Assembly (NCBI GenBank): GCA_018208355.1
Contig: CP062796.1
Span: forward strand, 1,982,517 to 2,046,516
From: Candidatus Fermentithermobacillus carboniphilus
GTDB lineage: Bacteria > Bacillota > Sulfobacillia > Fermentithermobacillales > Fermentithermobacillaceae
DNA: 64,000 nt
Direction of reading: 5' to 3'
Notes under the pieces: generated by a model
What the model was told of the DNA's origin: nothing
The model's input: only the letters and a program-made list of their open reading frames with translations
The model's database searches: none
Shown: positions 40,840 to 48,763 of the stretch, piece by piece
How positions within the stretch are numbered: position 1 is the first letter of the stretch
Layout of the letters: each line of letters starts with the position of its first letter
Position numbers and translations under genes: made by a program

Positions 40840-41781
40840 ATGGAAATCCTGGTCGGGATGAGTATCCTTCTGGTTCTGGTTTTTGCCGCGACGTCGGTGA
40901 AGGTCATACATCAATCGCGGGTGGGAATCGTAGAGAGGCTGGGGAAATTTCACGGAGTGGCACAAACCGGGGTCAACATTCTCATACCCTTTATCGACCA
41001 CATGAGAGCGATAATCGACATGCGCGAACAGGTGGTGGACTATCCTCCGCAACCGGTGATCACCAAAGATAACGTGACTATGCAGATAGACACCGTGGTC
41101 TACTATCAGGTAACCGACCCGGTGAAATACACGTACGAGATCGCGAATCCGAGGACGGCCATTGAATACCTCACGGCTACCACGCTCAGGAACATCGTCG
41201 GAGACATGGATCTCGACCAGACTCTTACTTCAAGGGACGTAGTGAACGCAAAACTCCGTTCAATACTGGATGAAGCTACTGACAAGTGGGGTATCAAGGT
41301 TACCAGAGTCGAGCTGAAGAACATCGCCCCGCCGAGAGATATACAGGACGCAATGGAGAAGCAAATGCGGGCTGAGCGTGAGAGGCGAGAAGCCATCCTG
41401 AAGGCCGAAGGCGAGAAAAAGTCCGCCATCTTGAGGGCGGAGGGCGAGCGGGAAGCACAAATCCAGAAAGCTGAAGGCGAAAGGCAGGCGGCTATCCTCA
41501 GGGCCCAAGGCGAAGCCGAGGCCATCCTGGCGGTCCAGAGGGCCAAGGCCGAGGCCATAAAGATGGTGTACAACGCCATCAAAGAAGCGGACCCCACCAG
41601 GGAAGTGGTTGCCATAAGGTCCCTCGAAGCCCTGGAGAAGGTGGCTGACGGGAAAGCCACAAAGATAATCGTGCCGGTTGAAGCTGCGGGCGTGCTGGGG
41701 GCGCTATCGGGTATAAAGGGCATTTTGGAAAATGAACCTAAGGCCGGATTGGATTCCAGGCTTTCAGGTCAGGAGCGGTAA
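40840..41781 (+). CDS. SPFH/band-7 (stomatin-like) protein
   Basis: A 313-residue protein with an N-terminal membrane hairpin, a band-7 domain (IVERLGKFHGVAQTGVNILI then PFIDHMRAIIDMREQVVD, YPPQPVITKDNVTMQIDTV) and a long alternating Ala/Glu coiled coil (repeats of KAEGEKK, RAEGERE and RAQGEAEA) that drives oligomer formation. GAGAGGAGTGCG precedes the start. It works with the adjacent NfeD in membrane organisation or quality control of membrane proteins. The operon has no visible terminator; 322 bases of spacer follow. Confidence 0.95.
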   Translation: MEILVGMSILLVLVFAATSVKVIHQSRVGIVERLGKFHGVAQTGVNILIPFIDHMRAIIDMREQVVDYPPQPVITKDNVTMQIDTVVYYQVTDPVKYTYEIANPRTAIEYLTATTLRNIVGDMDLDQTLTSRDVVNAKLRSILDEATDKWGIKVTRVELKNIAPPRDIQDAMEKQMRAERERREAILKAEGEKKSAILRAEGEREAQIQKAEGERQAAILRAQGEAEAILAVQRAKAEAIKMVYNAIKEADPTREVVAIRSLEALEKVADGKATKIIVPVEAAGVLGALSGIKGILENEPKAGLDSRLSGQER

Positions 41782-42103
41782 CTTGTTTGTTTACGTAGGT
41801 TATTGCCCGGCGATTTGGAGTCGGGCGAACTGACTGAGCGGGGGCGCGGGTGCTGAAGGGCACTCGAGGTCTCCGCTTCGTTATGCACTTCCTCGGAAGC
41901 AGAGGCTATCGATTCGAATGCTCTGATGTGTACAGACGTGTGCACAAACCCGTTGGCAGGGATTTCGGGCTGTGCTAAAATGAGCCAAATTGGAGCCGGA
42001 CGTGAACCTCTCCTTGCACGGGAATAGGGTAAGCACCGTTGCATTGCCTATCCCGGGGCCAGGAAGAGGTTCCGCTCGGCGTGTTACTTTCATTGGGGGA
42101 GAG
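41782..42103. other. Spacer holding the FabK-type gene promoter
   Basis: No gene seen. A strong SigA-type promoter at 41953-41981 (separate entry) starts a ~115-base leader before the nitronate-monooxygenase-like gene. No leader structure was recognised. Confidence 0.45.
41953..41981 (+). promoter_or_regulatory. Vegetative promoter for the flavin-dependent gene
   Basis: TTGGCA and TAAAAT are separated by 17 bases, both five of six matches to the SigA consensus. Transcription would start near 41989. Confidence 0.7.
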
Positions 42104-43075
42104 ATGACCTTGGCTATTCGCACGGTGCTTTGTGACCTTCTCGGGATAGAATACCCGATAATCCAGGGGGGGATGGCCTGGGTGGCAACAGGTGAGCTGG
42201 CCGCGGCGGTGAGCGAGGCCGGCGGGCTCGGGATGATCGGTGCTGGCAACGCGCCCCCGGAAGTCGTCCGCAAGGAAGTACATAAAGCACGTTCCCTCAC
42301 GTCGAAACCCTTCGGGGTCAACGTTTATTTCATGTCCCCATACACGGAGCAAGTTATTGACATGCTAGTAGAAGAGAAAGTCCCTGTTGTTTCGACGGGC
42401 GCGGGAAACCCCGGAAAGTACGTTCCAAGGCTTAAGGAAGCAGGTGCGAAGGTTATGTCACTGGTGGCCTCGGTGAACCTGGCCAAGCGCCTCGAGAGGG
42501 CAGGGGTCGATATCCTGGTCGCCGAAGGCATGGAGTGCGGAGGACACATCGGAGAAATCGCCACCATGCCTCTGGTGCCGCAGATAGTGGACGCGGTCGG
42601 CATCCCGGTGGTGGCGGCGGGCGGCATATATGACGGAAGGGGTCTTGTCGCTGCCTTGGCTCTTGGAGCGGTTGGCGTCCAGATGGGGACGCGGTTCGTT
42701 TGCGCCAAGGAATGCACCGTACATCCTAATTACAAGAGAGCCATCATAGAAGCCAGGGACAGGAGCACCGTCGTGACTGGAAGACCCACGGGCCACCCGG
42801 TGCGGGTCATTGAAAACAAGCTTGCAAGGCAGTTTTTGGAACTGGAACGAAAGGGTGCCAGTAAAGAAGAACTGGAAGCCCTTGGGGTCGGGAAACTACG
42901 GGCTGCCGTCGTGGACGGCGACGTGGAGTACGGGTCGGTTATGGCGGGGCAGGTTTCGGCCATGGTGAAGAAAGAGGAAACCTGCAGGGAAATAATCGAA
43001 GACGTCATGAACGGGGCGGAAAGAGTCCTTGCCCGCCTGAGTGAGATCCGCGCCGGGTCGCCAGTTTTTCGTTGA
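42104..43075 (+). CDS. fabK: FMN-dependent enoyl-ACP reductase FabK / nitronate monooxygenase family
   Basis: Cytoplasmic TIM-barrel flavoprotein of ~323 residues. The chosen ATG has GGGGGAG two to four bases upstream. Motifs include GIEYPIIQGGMAWVATGELA at the start, GAGNPGKYV, EGMECGGHIGEIATMPLVPQ and VVAAGGIYDGRGLVAALALG then GVQMGTRFV for FMN. The late region AMVKKEETCREIIEDVM is typical of FabK. FabK reduces enoyl-ACP in fatty-acid synthesis; the related nitronate monooxygenases share the fold, so the exact reaction is not certain. No other fab genes are close. Confidence 0.88.
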   Translation: MTLAIRTVLCDLLGIEYPIIQGGMAWVATGELAAAVSEAGGLGMIGAGNAPPEVVRKEVHKARSLTSKPFGVNVYFMSPYTEQVIDMLVEEKVPVVSTGAGNPGKYVPRLKEAGAKVMSLVASVNLAKRLERAGVDILVAEGMECGGHIGEIATMPLVPQIVDAVGIPVVAAGGIYDGRGLVAALALGAVGVQMGTRFVCAKECTVHPNYKRAIIEARDRSTVVTGRPTGHPVRVIENKLARQFLELERKGASKEELEALGVGKLRAAVVDGDVEYGSVMAGQVSAMVKKEETCREIIEDVMNGAERVLARLSEIRAGSPVFR

Positions 43076-43141
43076 TGCGCTCAGGAGCCGCACAACTAAC
43101 CCGAACTGAGGCCGCACGTGCTTTTTGTCAGGGAACTCTCT

Positions 43142-43588
43142 TCACGTAAGTGAACGCGGCGGAAGGGGCCACGGGAGGCGAACCTGTGGCCCTCTTGATT
43201 CCAGTTTCCGTTTGAGCCTGTAGATGGCTACCACCCTGGGCCAGAATCTTCGCAAAGGCATTATAGAGCTGGGGCGATCTTTCAGCACGTGCAGCATGTT
43301 CTTATCATCCACCATGACGCCGAGGTGAGTATACCCCCCGGGGAGACGCATCACGACAATGTCGTCGGCCAGGGGTTTCGACGCTTTAACGGCTATCCGA
43401 TCCAACGCCTTGAGCACCCTTTCCAGGTAATCGGGCTGATTTTCCTCTTTCATCGGCAACCCGTCTGTATCGGGAAAGGTGATCCTCTTTGACCTGAAAT
43501 AGAGCCAAACCAGGCCGAGGCAGTCTACTCCGTCCTTGTCCCGGCCGCCGAACTTAAACGGGATCCCCAAAAGTTCGTCTATTGACAC
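43142..43588 (-). CDS. NlpC/P60-type cysteine peptidase
   Basis: A 148-residue protein consisting of the NlpC/P60 domain alone, with no signal peptide visible. The catalytic Cys is in GGRDKDGVDCLGLVWLY, and the His follows in RLPGGYTHLGVMVDD, with the third residue near the RRFWP segment. GTG start has GGAGGA eight bases upstream. Such short forms are typical of phage tail or cell-wall hydrolases cutting gamma-D-Glu-DAP bonds; without a secretion signal a cytoplasmic peptide substrate or holin-dependent exit is possible. Lone gene opposite tnaA. Confidence 0.88.
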   Translation of the reverse strand: MSIDELLGIPFKFGGRDKDGVDCLGLVWLYFRSKRITFPDTDGLPMKEENQPDYLERVLKALDRIAVKASKPLADDIVVMRLPGGYTHLGVMVDDKNMLHVLKDRPSSIMPLRRFWPRVVAIYRLKRKLESRGPQVRLPWPLPPRSLT

Positions 43589-43773
43589 TCAGACGTCCTC
43601 CTTTCAACCCCCAAAAGGGGGGCCCTACATTGTATGAGCGACTGACATGAGAGGGAACATAAAATCGCGACATAAAGCGGCAGCATCCTTTCGGGGAGGG
43701 ACGGCCCCGTGCTGCGTAGAATAGTCGTAGGGTGGGTTCGGAAGAAAGCCATTATGCGTAAACGAGGTGTAGA

Positions 43774-45159
43774 ATGATGTTCCGTCCCAGAGACGAGTAT
43801 GCGGAGCCGTTCCGGATCAAGATGGTCGAAATGATCAAGATGACGGATCGTCCAACCCGTGAAAGACTCATCAGAGAAGCAGGCTACAACGTGTTTTTCC
43901 TTCCTTCGGAGGCGGTCTACATCGATCTTTTGACAGACAGCGGTACCTCGGCGATGTCGGACTACCAGTGGGCCGGGATGATGCAGGGTGATGAGGCCTA
44001 CGCGGGGAGCCGGAACTACTTCAACCTGAAAGAGACGGTAAAAGATATCATGGGCTACGAGTACGTGGTTCCGACGCATCAGGGACGAGGGGCAGAACAT
44101 GTGTTAATGAACACCCTGGTCAAGCCAGGGGACCGGGTTCTCGGGAACATGCACTTCGATACGACGGAAGGACACATCCTCTTGAGAGGAGCTGAGCCGG
44201 TCAACTGCCTGGCTGAGGCCGGATACCGGGTCTCGGAGGAAAGCGATTTCAAAGGCAATTTTGACCTCGATAAACTCGAGGCGGAGATCAAGAAATGCCC
44301 TGGTAAAGTGCCGTTTATCCTGATCACCGTCACCTGCAACAACAACGGCGGTCAGCCGGTGTCGATGGCTAACATCCGGGCCGTGCGCGAGATCGCCGAT
44401 AGATACGGCATACGTGTTTTCTTTGATGCCGCCCGGTTTGCGGAAAACTGTTACTTCATCAAACAACTCGAACCCGGGTATGAAAGTAAAACGATCGAGG
44501 AAATAGCCAGAGAGATGTTTTCCTACGGTGACGGGTGCACCATGAGCGCAAAGAAGGACGCGCTGGTCAACATAGGTGGCTTTCTGGCGTTTCGCCGCGA
44601 AGAGGATTTCAGAAAAGCTGTACAGTGGCAGATACCGTTCGAAGGCTTCATTACCTATGGTGGGTTGGCGGGGAGAGACCTTGAAGCCATGGCCAGGGGT
44701 CTTCGGGAAGTGCTGAACCTGGACTACCTGGAGGATAGGATAGGCCAGGTGAGGTACCTTGGCGACCTCCTCGTCAAAGCAGGGATTCCGATAGTCAGGC
44801 CTGTCGGCGGGCACGGAGTGTACGTAGATGCCAGGGAATTCTTTCCCCACATACCGAGGGATCAGTTTCCTGCCCAAACTTTAGTGGTTGAGCTCTACAT
44901 AGAAGGCGGTATAAGGGGCGTAGAGCTCGGCGGCTGCGCGTTTGGCCGTAAAGATCCGGTTACCGGTGAGGACATATGGCCGGAACTTGAACTTCTAAGG
45001 CTTGCGATCCCGAGACGCGTGTACACTGACAGGCACATGAATCTTGTCGCCAGGGCCCTTGCCAGAGTCAAGGAAAGGGCGTCATCGGTACGCGGGCTGA
45101 AGCTGACGTATCAGGCTCCGGTGTTGCGGCATTTTACGGCGAGATTTGAAAGAGTCTAG
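43774..45159 (+). CDS. tnaA: Tryptophanase (PLP-dependent beta-eliminating lyase)
   Basis: Cytoplasmic PLP enzyme of 461 residues splitting tryptophan to indole, pyruvate and ammonia. PLP residues include PTHQGRGAEHVL (phosphate contacts), FFDAARFAENCYF (Asp to pyridine N) and the Lys in SAKKDALVNIGGF. Two sites that separate tryptophanase from tyrosine phenol-lyase point to tryptophanase: NMHFDTTEGH (Asp where the lyase has Thr) and RGVELGGCAFGR, which lacks the lyase's phenol-binding Arg. GAGGTGTAGA precedes the start. Its stop codon overlaps that of the converging hepT gene. No tna leader peptide or tryptophan permease is adjacent. Confidence 0.93.
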   Translation: MMFRPRDEYAEPFRIKMVEMIKMTDRPTRERLIREAGYNVFFLPSEAVYIDLLTDSGTSAMSDYQWAGMMQGDEAYAGSRNYFNLKETVKDIMGYEYVVPTHQGRGAEHVLMNTLVKPGDRVLGNMHFDTTEGHILLRGAEPVNCLAEAGYRVSEESDFKGNFDLDKLEAEIKKCPGKVPFILITVTCNNNGGQPVSMANIRAVREIADRYGIRVFFDAARFAENCYFIKQLEPGYESKTIEEIAREMFSYGDGCTMSAKKDALVNIGGFLAFRREEDFRKAVQWQIPFEGFITYGGLAGRDLEAMARGLREVLNLDYLEDRIGQVRYLGDLLVKAGIPIVRPVGGHGVYVDAREFFPHIPRDQFPAQTLVVELYIEGGIRGVELGGCAFGRKDPVTGEDIWPELELLRLAIPRRVYTDRHMNLVARALARVKERASSVRGLKLTYQAPVLRHFTARFERV

Positions 45160-45581
45160 GTTCTCTCCAGGAAGCCACGGATTTGACGCACGAAATCTCT
45201 GAGATCTGGCAAATTTTCCGTCAGTATACCGTAAAGTTCTTCATCTGTGACTTCGTTGTAGAGGTGAACGAGACGATTCCGATATCCCGCCATTTGCAAT
45301 AGTTTTTCTCCGAGAACGTTATCGACTATCCCTTTTTGCGCAAGCCCTCTGGCAATCCCTTTGTATTCCATGGCGAGTTCGACAGGCCCGGTTTTGGCAA
45401 GAATATGCCTTCCTATGTCGAAAACCGCTTCCAAGGAACGGCGTATGTAGCTTTCGCAAGCTGCCACTTTTGTTTTGTCGCCGAGAAACTCTGTCTTTGA
45501 GAGAAGCGCCATCTTTTCGAGCTCGGCGAGATACCCGGTAATCATCGTCAGCCTTTGCTCTATGAGGGCGCGATTGAGCAT
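45156..45581 (-). CDS. hepT: HepT-like RNase toxin (HEPN/DUF86)
   Basis: A ~141-residue all-helical HEPN protein. The RNase motif R-x4-H-x-Y is intact in GYRNRLVHLYNEV, near residue 105. Together with the upstream nucleotidyltransferase it forms a MntA/HepT toxin-antitoxin module; MntA normally modifies HepT near the active site Tyr. ATG start with GGAGGAGGTG eight bases upstream is preferred over a GTG that overlaps mntA. The stop codon overlaps the tnaA stop on the other strand by three bases. Confidence 0.92.
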   Translation of the reverse strand: MLNRALIEQRLTMITGYLAELEKMALLSKTEFLGDKTKVAACESYIRRSLEAVFDIGRHILAKTGPVELAMEYKGIARGLAQKGIVDNVLGEKLLQMAGYRNRLVHLYNEVTDEELYGILTENLPDLRDFVRQIRGFLERT

Positions 45582-45583
45582 GG

Positions 45584-46015
45584 TCACACCTCCTCCAGGA
45601 CCTCTTGATAGTACTTTTCCAAAAATGGCCGGAAGTCTGCGGCTCGCCGTAGAATCATCATCTCGTACTCGTCGCGCTTTTGTTGGCTGACCTGGTAGAC
45701 GCAGATGCCCTTGAGAGCTTCTGCCTGAAAAACAGAGTTGTTTTCTTCGAGAAACACAAGGTCTAACTTAGCCGGGACGAAGAGCTCTTGCAGGTCGTTG
45801 TACAGCGCAGCGTACAATGCCGGACGCTTCGATACTTGAGGAAGAGGATTCTCCATTACCACACCAACGTCCAAATCGGCGAGGGGGTCGTCGCATTTGA
45901 CTTCTTCTCCTGCGAGTATCTTCACTCCCGCTTGCGCTTGAGACCCAAAAAGGTAAACAAGAGAAATACCGTAGTTTCGGCAGATAGAGTACAGTTGAGC
46001 CGTCTTGCTTTTCAT
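45584..46015 (-). CDS. mntA: MntA-like nucleotidyltransferase antitoxin
   Basis: A ~143-residue minimal nucleotidyltransferase, the antitoxin partner of HepT. The signature GS...DxD is present (FGSQAQAG, then ADLDVGVVM), but the spacing between GS and DxD is about 21 residues instead of ten, due to an insertion ILAGEEVKCDD. LDLVFLEE provides the third acidic residue. The ATG has a GAGGGATGG site; an ATG six codons earlier lies too close to GGGAGGA. A TATAAT lies only about 28 bases before the start, implying a very short leader. The palindromic repeat just upstream could be an autoregulatory site. Confidence 0.85.
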   Translation of the reverse strand: MKSKTAQLYSICRNYGISLVYLFGSQAQAGVKILAGEEVKCDDPLADLDVGVVMENPLPQVSKRPALYAALYNDLQELFVPAKLDLVFLEENNSVFQAEALKGICVYQVSQQKRDEYEMMILRRAADFRPFLEKYYQEVLEEV

Positions 46016-46078
46016 CGAAAAACCATCCCTCATTCCTCCCACATTATACCAGGAATTCGGCTGCGGAGAAGCCATGGC

Positions 46079-46175
46079 CCGGTAACCAGATATCGATTAT
46101 CTGACCACATAGGTGGTGTGCCTTAAAGGGGCAGGTACTTGTGCGGCCGGTAACGAGGTGTCGATTATCTGATCA
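46079..46175. repeat. Two 29-base direct repeats 68 bases apart
   Basis: CCGGTAACCAGATATCGATT with ATCTGACCA (from 46079) is repeated with five changes from 46147. The first copy also holds a near-palindrome CAGATA-TCGAT-TATCTG that the second lacks. Located just upstream of mntA on its coding strand. Confidence 0.6.
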
Positions 46176-46314
46176 AATACCCGTCCGTTCCTCATACTTT
46201 CAAGAAAACCGTCGCTTCAATCAGGGATGGCGACAGTCAGAGCTTTCAGGTAACAAAATCCAAACTGGCGGCTAACCTCCGACCGTAAGTCCCAGAAATC
46301 CGCCCCTTGCGACC

Positions 46315-46347
46315 GGAAAGGCCGCCTTCAAAAAAGGCAGCCTTTCC
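46315..46347 (-). terminator. Hairpin downstream of ribU
   Basis: GGAAAGGC and GCCTTTCC pair, with an inner GCCTT/AAGGC stem, around a loop with a run of A. On the minus strand it lies about 100 bases past the riboflavin transporter stop; no T-run, so strength uncertain. Confidence 0.4.
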
Positions 46348-46449
46348 GTAAGAGGGAGATGGTCAATCCGATACGCGTGAGCACGGGTTCTGAGGGCACT
46401 AGGAATCACCGAGGTATGCGGGACGGATAGTGGACCCGCGATACCCGGG

Positions 46450-46941
46450 CTATCCTTTGTTGCTTTTCATGACCCCCTTGAGAACCGGGCTCAAGAACAT
46501 TCCCACGATGATGCCGGAGCCTGTTTGTACCACGTTTCCCAGGCTTTCGGCGATCGCTGCTTTGGGGGAAAACATGATGCTGGTGGCTAACGCGTATCCT
46601 CCGATGGTCCACAGAGCAGCCGCTATCATGGCCATGATTCCGCGCGTTTTGTCCCGGTTATATCCGAGTTTCCCGATAATCCAGCCTGCCACGCCCTTTA
46701 TGACAAAAGTCCACGGAGCCCAGGTGGGGTACCCGCCGAGCAAATCAGCGAGGGATGATCCCAACGCTCCCGATATGGCTCCGAAGGTTGGGCCAAAAGC
46801 CAAGGACGCGGCGTAAATGACTCCGTCGCCCAGGTGGATGTAACCGGTCGCGGTCGGCAGCTTGAGGTACATCGTAGCTACCAGCACGACCGAAGCGACC
46901 AGGGCCAGGAGCACCAAAGTAAGGAGACGGTTGTTTTGCAT
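46450..46941 (-). CDS. ribU: ECF transporter S component, riboflavin type (RibU-like)
   Basis: Integral membrane substrate-binding subunit of an energy-coupling-factor vitamin importer, ~163 residues and six helices. Motifs ATGYIHLGDGVIYAASLAFGP and GALGSSLADLLGGYPTWAPW then TFVIKGVAGWIIGKL match S components. GGAGGG lies seven bases before the ATG. The substrate is riboflavin because a complete FMN riboswitch covers its leader. No ECF ATPases (EcfA) or EcfT are adjacent; in Bacillota a shared module is usually encoded elsewhere. Confidence 0.9.
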   Translation of the reverse strand: MQNNRLLTLVLLALVASVVLVATMYLKLPTATGYIHLGDGVIYAASLAFGPTFGAISGALGSSLADLLGGYPTWAPWTFVIKGVAGWIIGKLGYNRDKTRGIMAMIAAALWTIGGYALATSIMFSPKAAIAESLGNVVQTGSGIIVGMFLSPVLKGVMKSNKG

Positions 46942-46975
46942 TGAGGATCCCTCCGTGAAGGTTCTGGCCTGGCGG

Positions 46976-47130
46976 CTTCGGGGGCAAAAGTCAGAGGATC
47001 CAGTCTCCTCCCATTCGGACTCTAACCGTCGGCGCCGGGATCTCACCGGACTCAACCGCTGGGGCTGTCGGGCTCGCCGCAGAACGGGTGCGGCATTACC
47101 GCCGGTCGGGAATTTCACCCTGCCCCGAAG
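46976..47130 (-). ncRNA. FMN riboswitch (RFN element)
   Basis: On the minus strand the conserved RFN core is complete: AGGGTGAAATTCCCGACCGG, then a hairpin, then TCCGGTGAGATCCCGG with GCCGACGGT, and AGTCCGAATGGGAGGAGA. Outer strands CTTCGGGGC and GCCCCCGAAG close the P1 stem. It ends 34 bases before the ribU start, so FMN binding probably hides the ribosome binding site or causes early termination, switching off riboflavin uptake when FMN is plentiful. Confidence 0.96.
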
Positions 47131-47142
47131 ACTGCCACGATG

Positions 47143-47148
47143 ATTATA
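47143..47148 (-). promoter_or_regulatory. Extended -10 promoter of the riboswitch-ribU transcript
   Basis: TATAAT on the minus strand preceded by TGG (TGN extended -10) 12 bases before the start of the riboswitch P1 stem. The -35 region (TCACCT) is weak, as is common with extended -10 promoters. Confidence 0.6.
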
Positions 47149-47239
47149 CCACTTCACCGCAGGATAGGTGATAAAATGGGGTAGCCGGTAATGAAGCGCA
47201 ATGCTGTGAGAGTCTAGGGATAAGTAGAGGGATAGGCAG

Positions 47240-48109
47240 ATGACAAATGTTTCAGCAAAAACCATCCGAGATACCGTCGAAGAACTGTGTGTGAAAGCGA
47301 TCGAAATCTTGCCCCGCGACGTGCTTTCAGCGCTCCAAAGAGCTATGGAAGAAGAGAGTAACCCTCTGTCAAAAGACATATTGGGCGTTATCCTCGATAA
47401 CGCTCGCCTCGCAGCCCATGAGAAAATCCCCATTTGTCAGGATACAGGCATGACTTACGTCTTTGTGGAGCTCGGCCAGGATATCGCCATAGAGGATGGG
47501 TACCTTTATGACGCCATAAGCCAGGGCGTAGCTCGCGCGTATGTGCGGGGGTTTTTGAGGAAATCCGTAGTGTCGGATCCTCTTTTCGACAGGAAAAACA
47601 CGGGCGACAACACGCCGCCCGTTATCCACACAGAGATAGTGCCGGGAGACGAAGTGAAGATCACGGTAATGCCGAAAGGAACCGGGAGCGAGAACATGAG
47701 CGCGGTGCGTATGCTCACTCCAGGGGATGGTATCGAAGGAGTTAGGCGCTTTGTGATGGAGGTGGTCGAGAAGTCAGGTCCCAACGCCTGCCCCCCGCTT
47801 ATCGTTGGCGTGGGGATAGGCGGGATGATGGATAAAGCCGCTTATCTCGCAAAAAAGGCTCTCCTCAGGGAAATAGGTAGTTCCAATCCGGATCCCAGAG
47901 TCGCGGCATTCGAGAAAGAGCTCGTCTCCGCCATTAACGGCCTGGGGATAGGTCCCGGTGGGCTGGGTGGGGCGACCACCTGTCTGGCTGTCCACATCGA
48001 AACATATCCCACTCACATCGGCGCGCTGCCTGTTGCAGTCAACCTGCAGTGTCACGCGGCGAGGAGAGCAAGCGCGGTGATCAGGAGTGAAAAGAGGGTG
48101 TTGTTATGA
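47240..48109 (+). CDS. fumA: Fumarate hydratase (class I) alpha subunit
   Basis: Fe-S dependent fumarase or L(+)-tartrate-dehydratase-type alpha subunit, 289 residues, converting fumarate and malate with the beta subunit. Cluster-binding Cys residues are in EKIPICQDTGMT, in GPNACPPLIVGVGIGG and in LQCHAARR, as in two-subunit class I enzymes. VVSDPLFDRKNTGDNTPPVIH is typical. GAGGGATAGG precedes the ATG. Its stop overlaps the beta-subunit ATG in ATGA, ensuring equal expression. Divergent from ribU. It supplies malate to the malic enzyme two genes on. Confidence 0.95.
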   Translation: MTNVSAKTIRDTVEELCVKAIEILPRDVLSALQRAMEEESNPLSKDILGVILDNARLAAHEKIPICQDTGMTYVFVELGQDIAIEDGYLYDAISQGVARAYVRGFLRKSVVSDPLFDRKNTGDNTPPVIHTEIVPGDEVKITVMPKGTGSENMSAVRMLTPGDGIEGVRRFVMEVVEKSGPNACPPLIVGVGIGGMMDKAAYLAKKALLREIGSSNPDPRVAAFEKELVSAINGLGIGPGGLGGATTCLAVHIETYPTHIGALPVAVNLQCHAARRASAVIRSEKRVLL

Positions 48110-48699
48110 CCTTTGAAAGCCCGTCCTCGATTTCCGTGAGAGAGCGTGCGTGGCGAGGGGCAAAAGACGTTTTCCTTCCGTTCACGGGGGAAAATGAAAA
48201 AGTCCTGTACAGCCTCAGAGCAGGAGAAAAAGTTCTTTTGCAGGGTGTCATGTATACTGCCCGCGATGCCGCCCATCGCCGGCTGGTTCATTCTCTTGAC
48301 GAAGGGCTAGAGGTTCCTGTTGACTTAAGGGGGCAGGTGATTTACTACGCGGGGCCGTGTCCTGCGAAACCCGGCACCGTGATAGGTTCTTTGGGGCCGA
48401 CGACCAGCGGGAGGATGGACCGTTATGCACCGCGGCTTATTGAGGCGGGGCTTAAAGGCATGGTCGGAAAGGGCATCCGGAGCCTTGCGGTGATAGAGGC
48501 CATGGTGAAGCACGGGGCGGTGTACTTCGTTACGGTTGGAGGCGCCGGGGCCCTACTTTCGAAGTGCGTCAGTAAGGCGGAGGTCGTGGCCTACGAGGAC
48601 CTGGGCCCCGAGGCCATATACAGGCTGGAAGTTGTGGATTTCCCGGCGATAGTCGGGGTGGATTCTCGCGGAAATGATGTGTACAGGGAGGCGTTGTGA
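48106..48699 (+). CDS. fumB: Fumarate hydratase (class I) beta subunit
   Basis: The C-terminal half of class I fumarase as a separate 197-residue subunit. Key segments are GEKVLLQGVMYTARDAAHRR, YYAGPCPAKPGTVIGSLGPT and TSGRMDRYAPRLIEAGLKG, followed by GGAGALLSKC and VVDFPAIVGVDSRGNDVY, matching the family. Tartrate dehydratase cannot be excluded, but the adjacent malic enzyme supports fumarase. Translation overlaps the alpha subunit by four bases. Confidence 0.94.
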   Translation: MTFESPSSISVRERAWRGAKDVFLPFTGENEKVLYSLRAGEKVLLQGVMYTARDAAHRRLVHSLDEGLEVPVDLRGQVIYYAGPCPAKPGTVIGSLGPTTSGRMDRYAPRLIEAGLKGMVGKGIRSLAVIEAMVKHGAVYFVTVGGAGALLSKCVSKAEVVAYEDLGPEAIYRLEVVDFPAIVGVDSRGNDVYREAL

Positions 48700-48763
48700 A
48701 CCTAAGAAGCGGAAGAGTTCAAGATAAAGAGGTTAAAGTGCGATACAGCGAGGAGGAAGCCAA

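Larger units (their letters stand above)
46016..46449. other. Spacer between mntA and the riboflavin transporter gene
   Basis: Contains the mntA promoter candidate (TATAAT on the minus strand, 46043-46048), two direct repeats, and a hairpin GGAAAGGC...GCCTTTCC at 46315-46347 that may end the riboflavin transporter message. No gene was recognised. Confidence 0.45.

Noticed and set aside
43774-45159. Tyrosine phenol-lyase
   Set aside because: The Asp in FDTTEGH and the lack of the phenol-binding Arg in VELGGCAFGR both match tryptophanase rather than tyrosine phenol-lyase.
46079-46175. Two-repeat CRISPR-like array
   Set aside because: Only two copies, with five mismatches, and a 39-base spacer; no third repeat and no cas genes in the window. 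Treated as a simple direct repeat.
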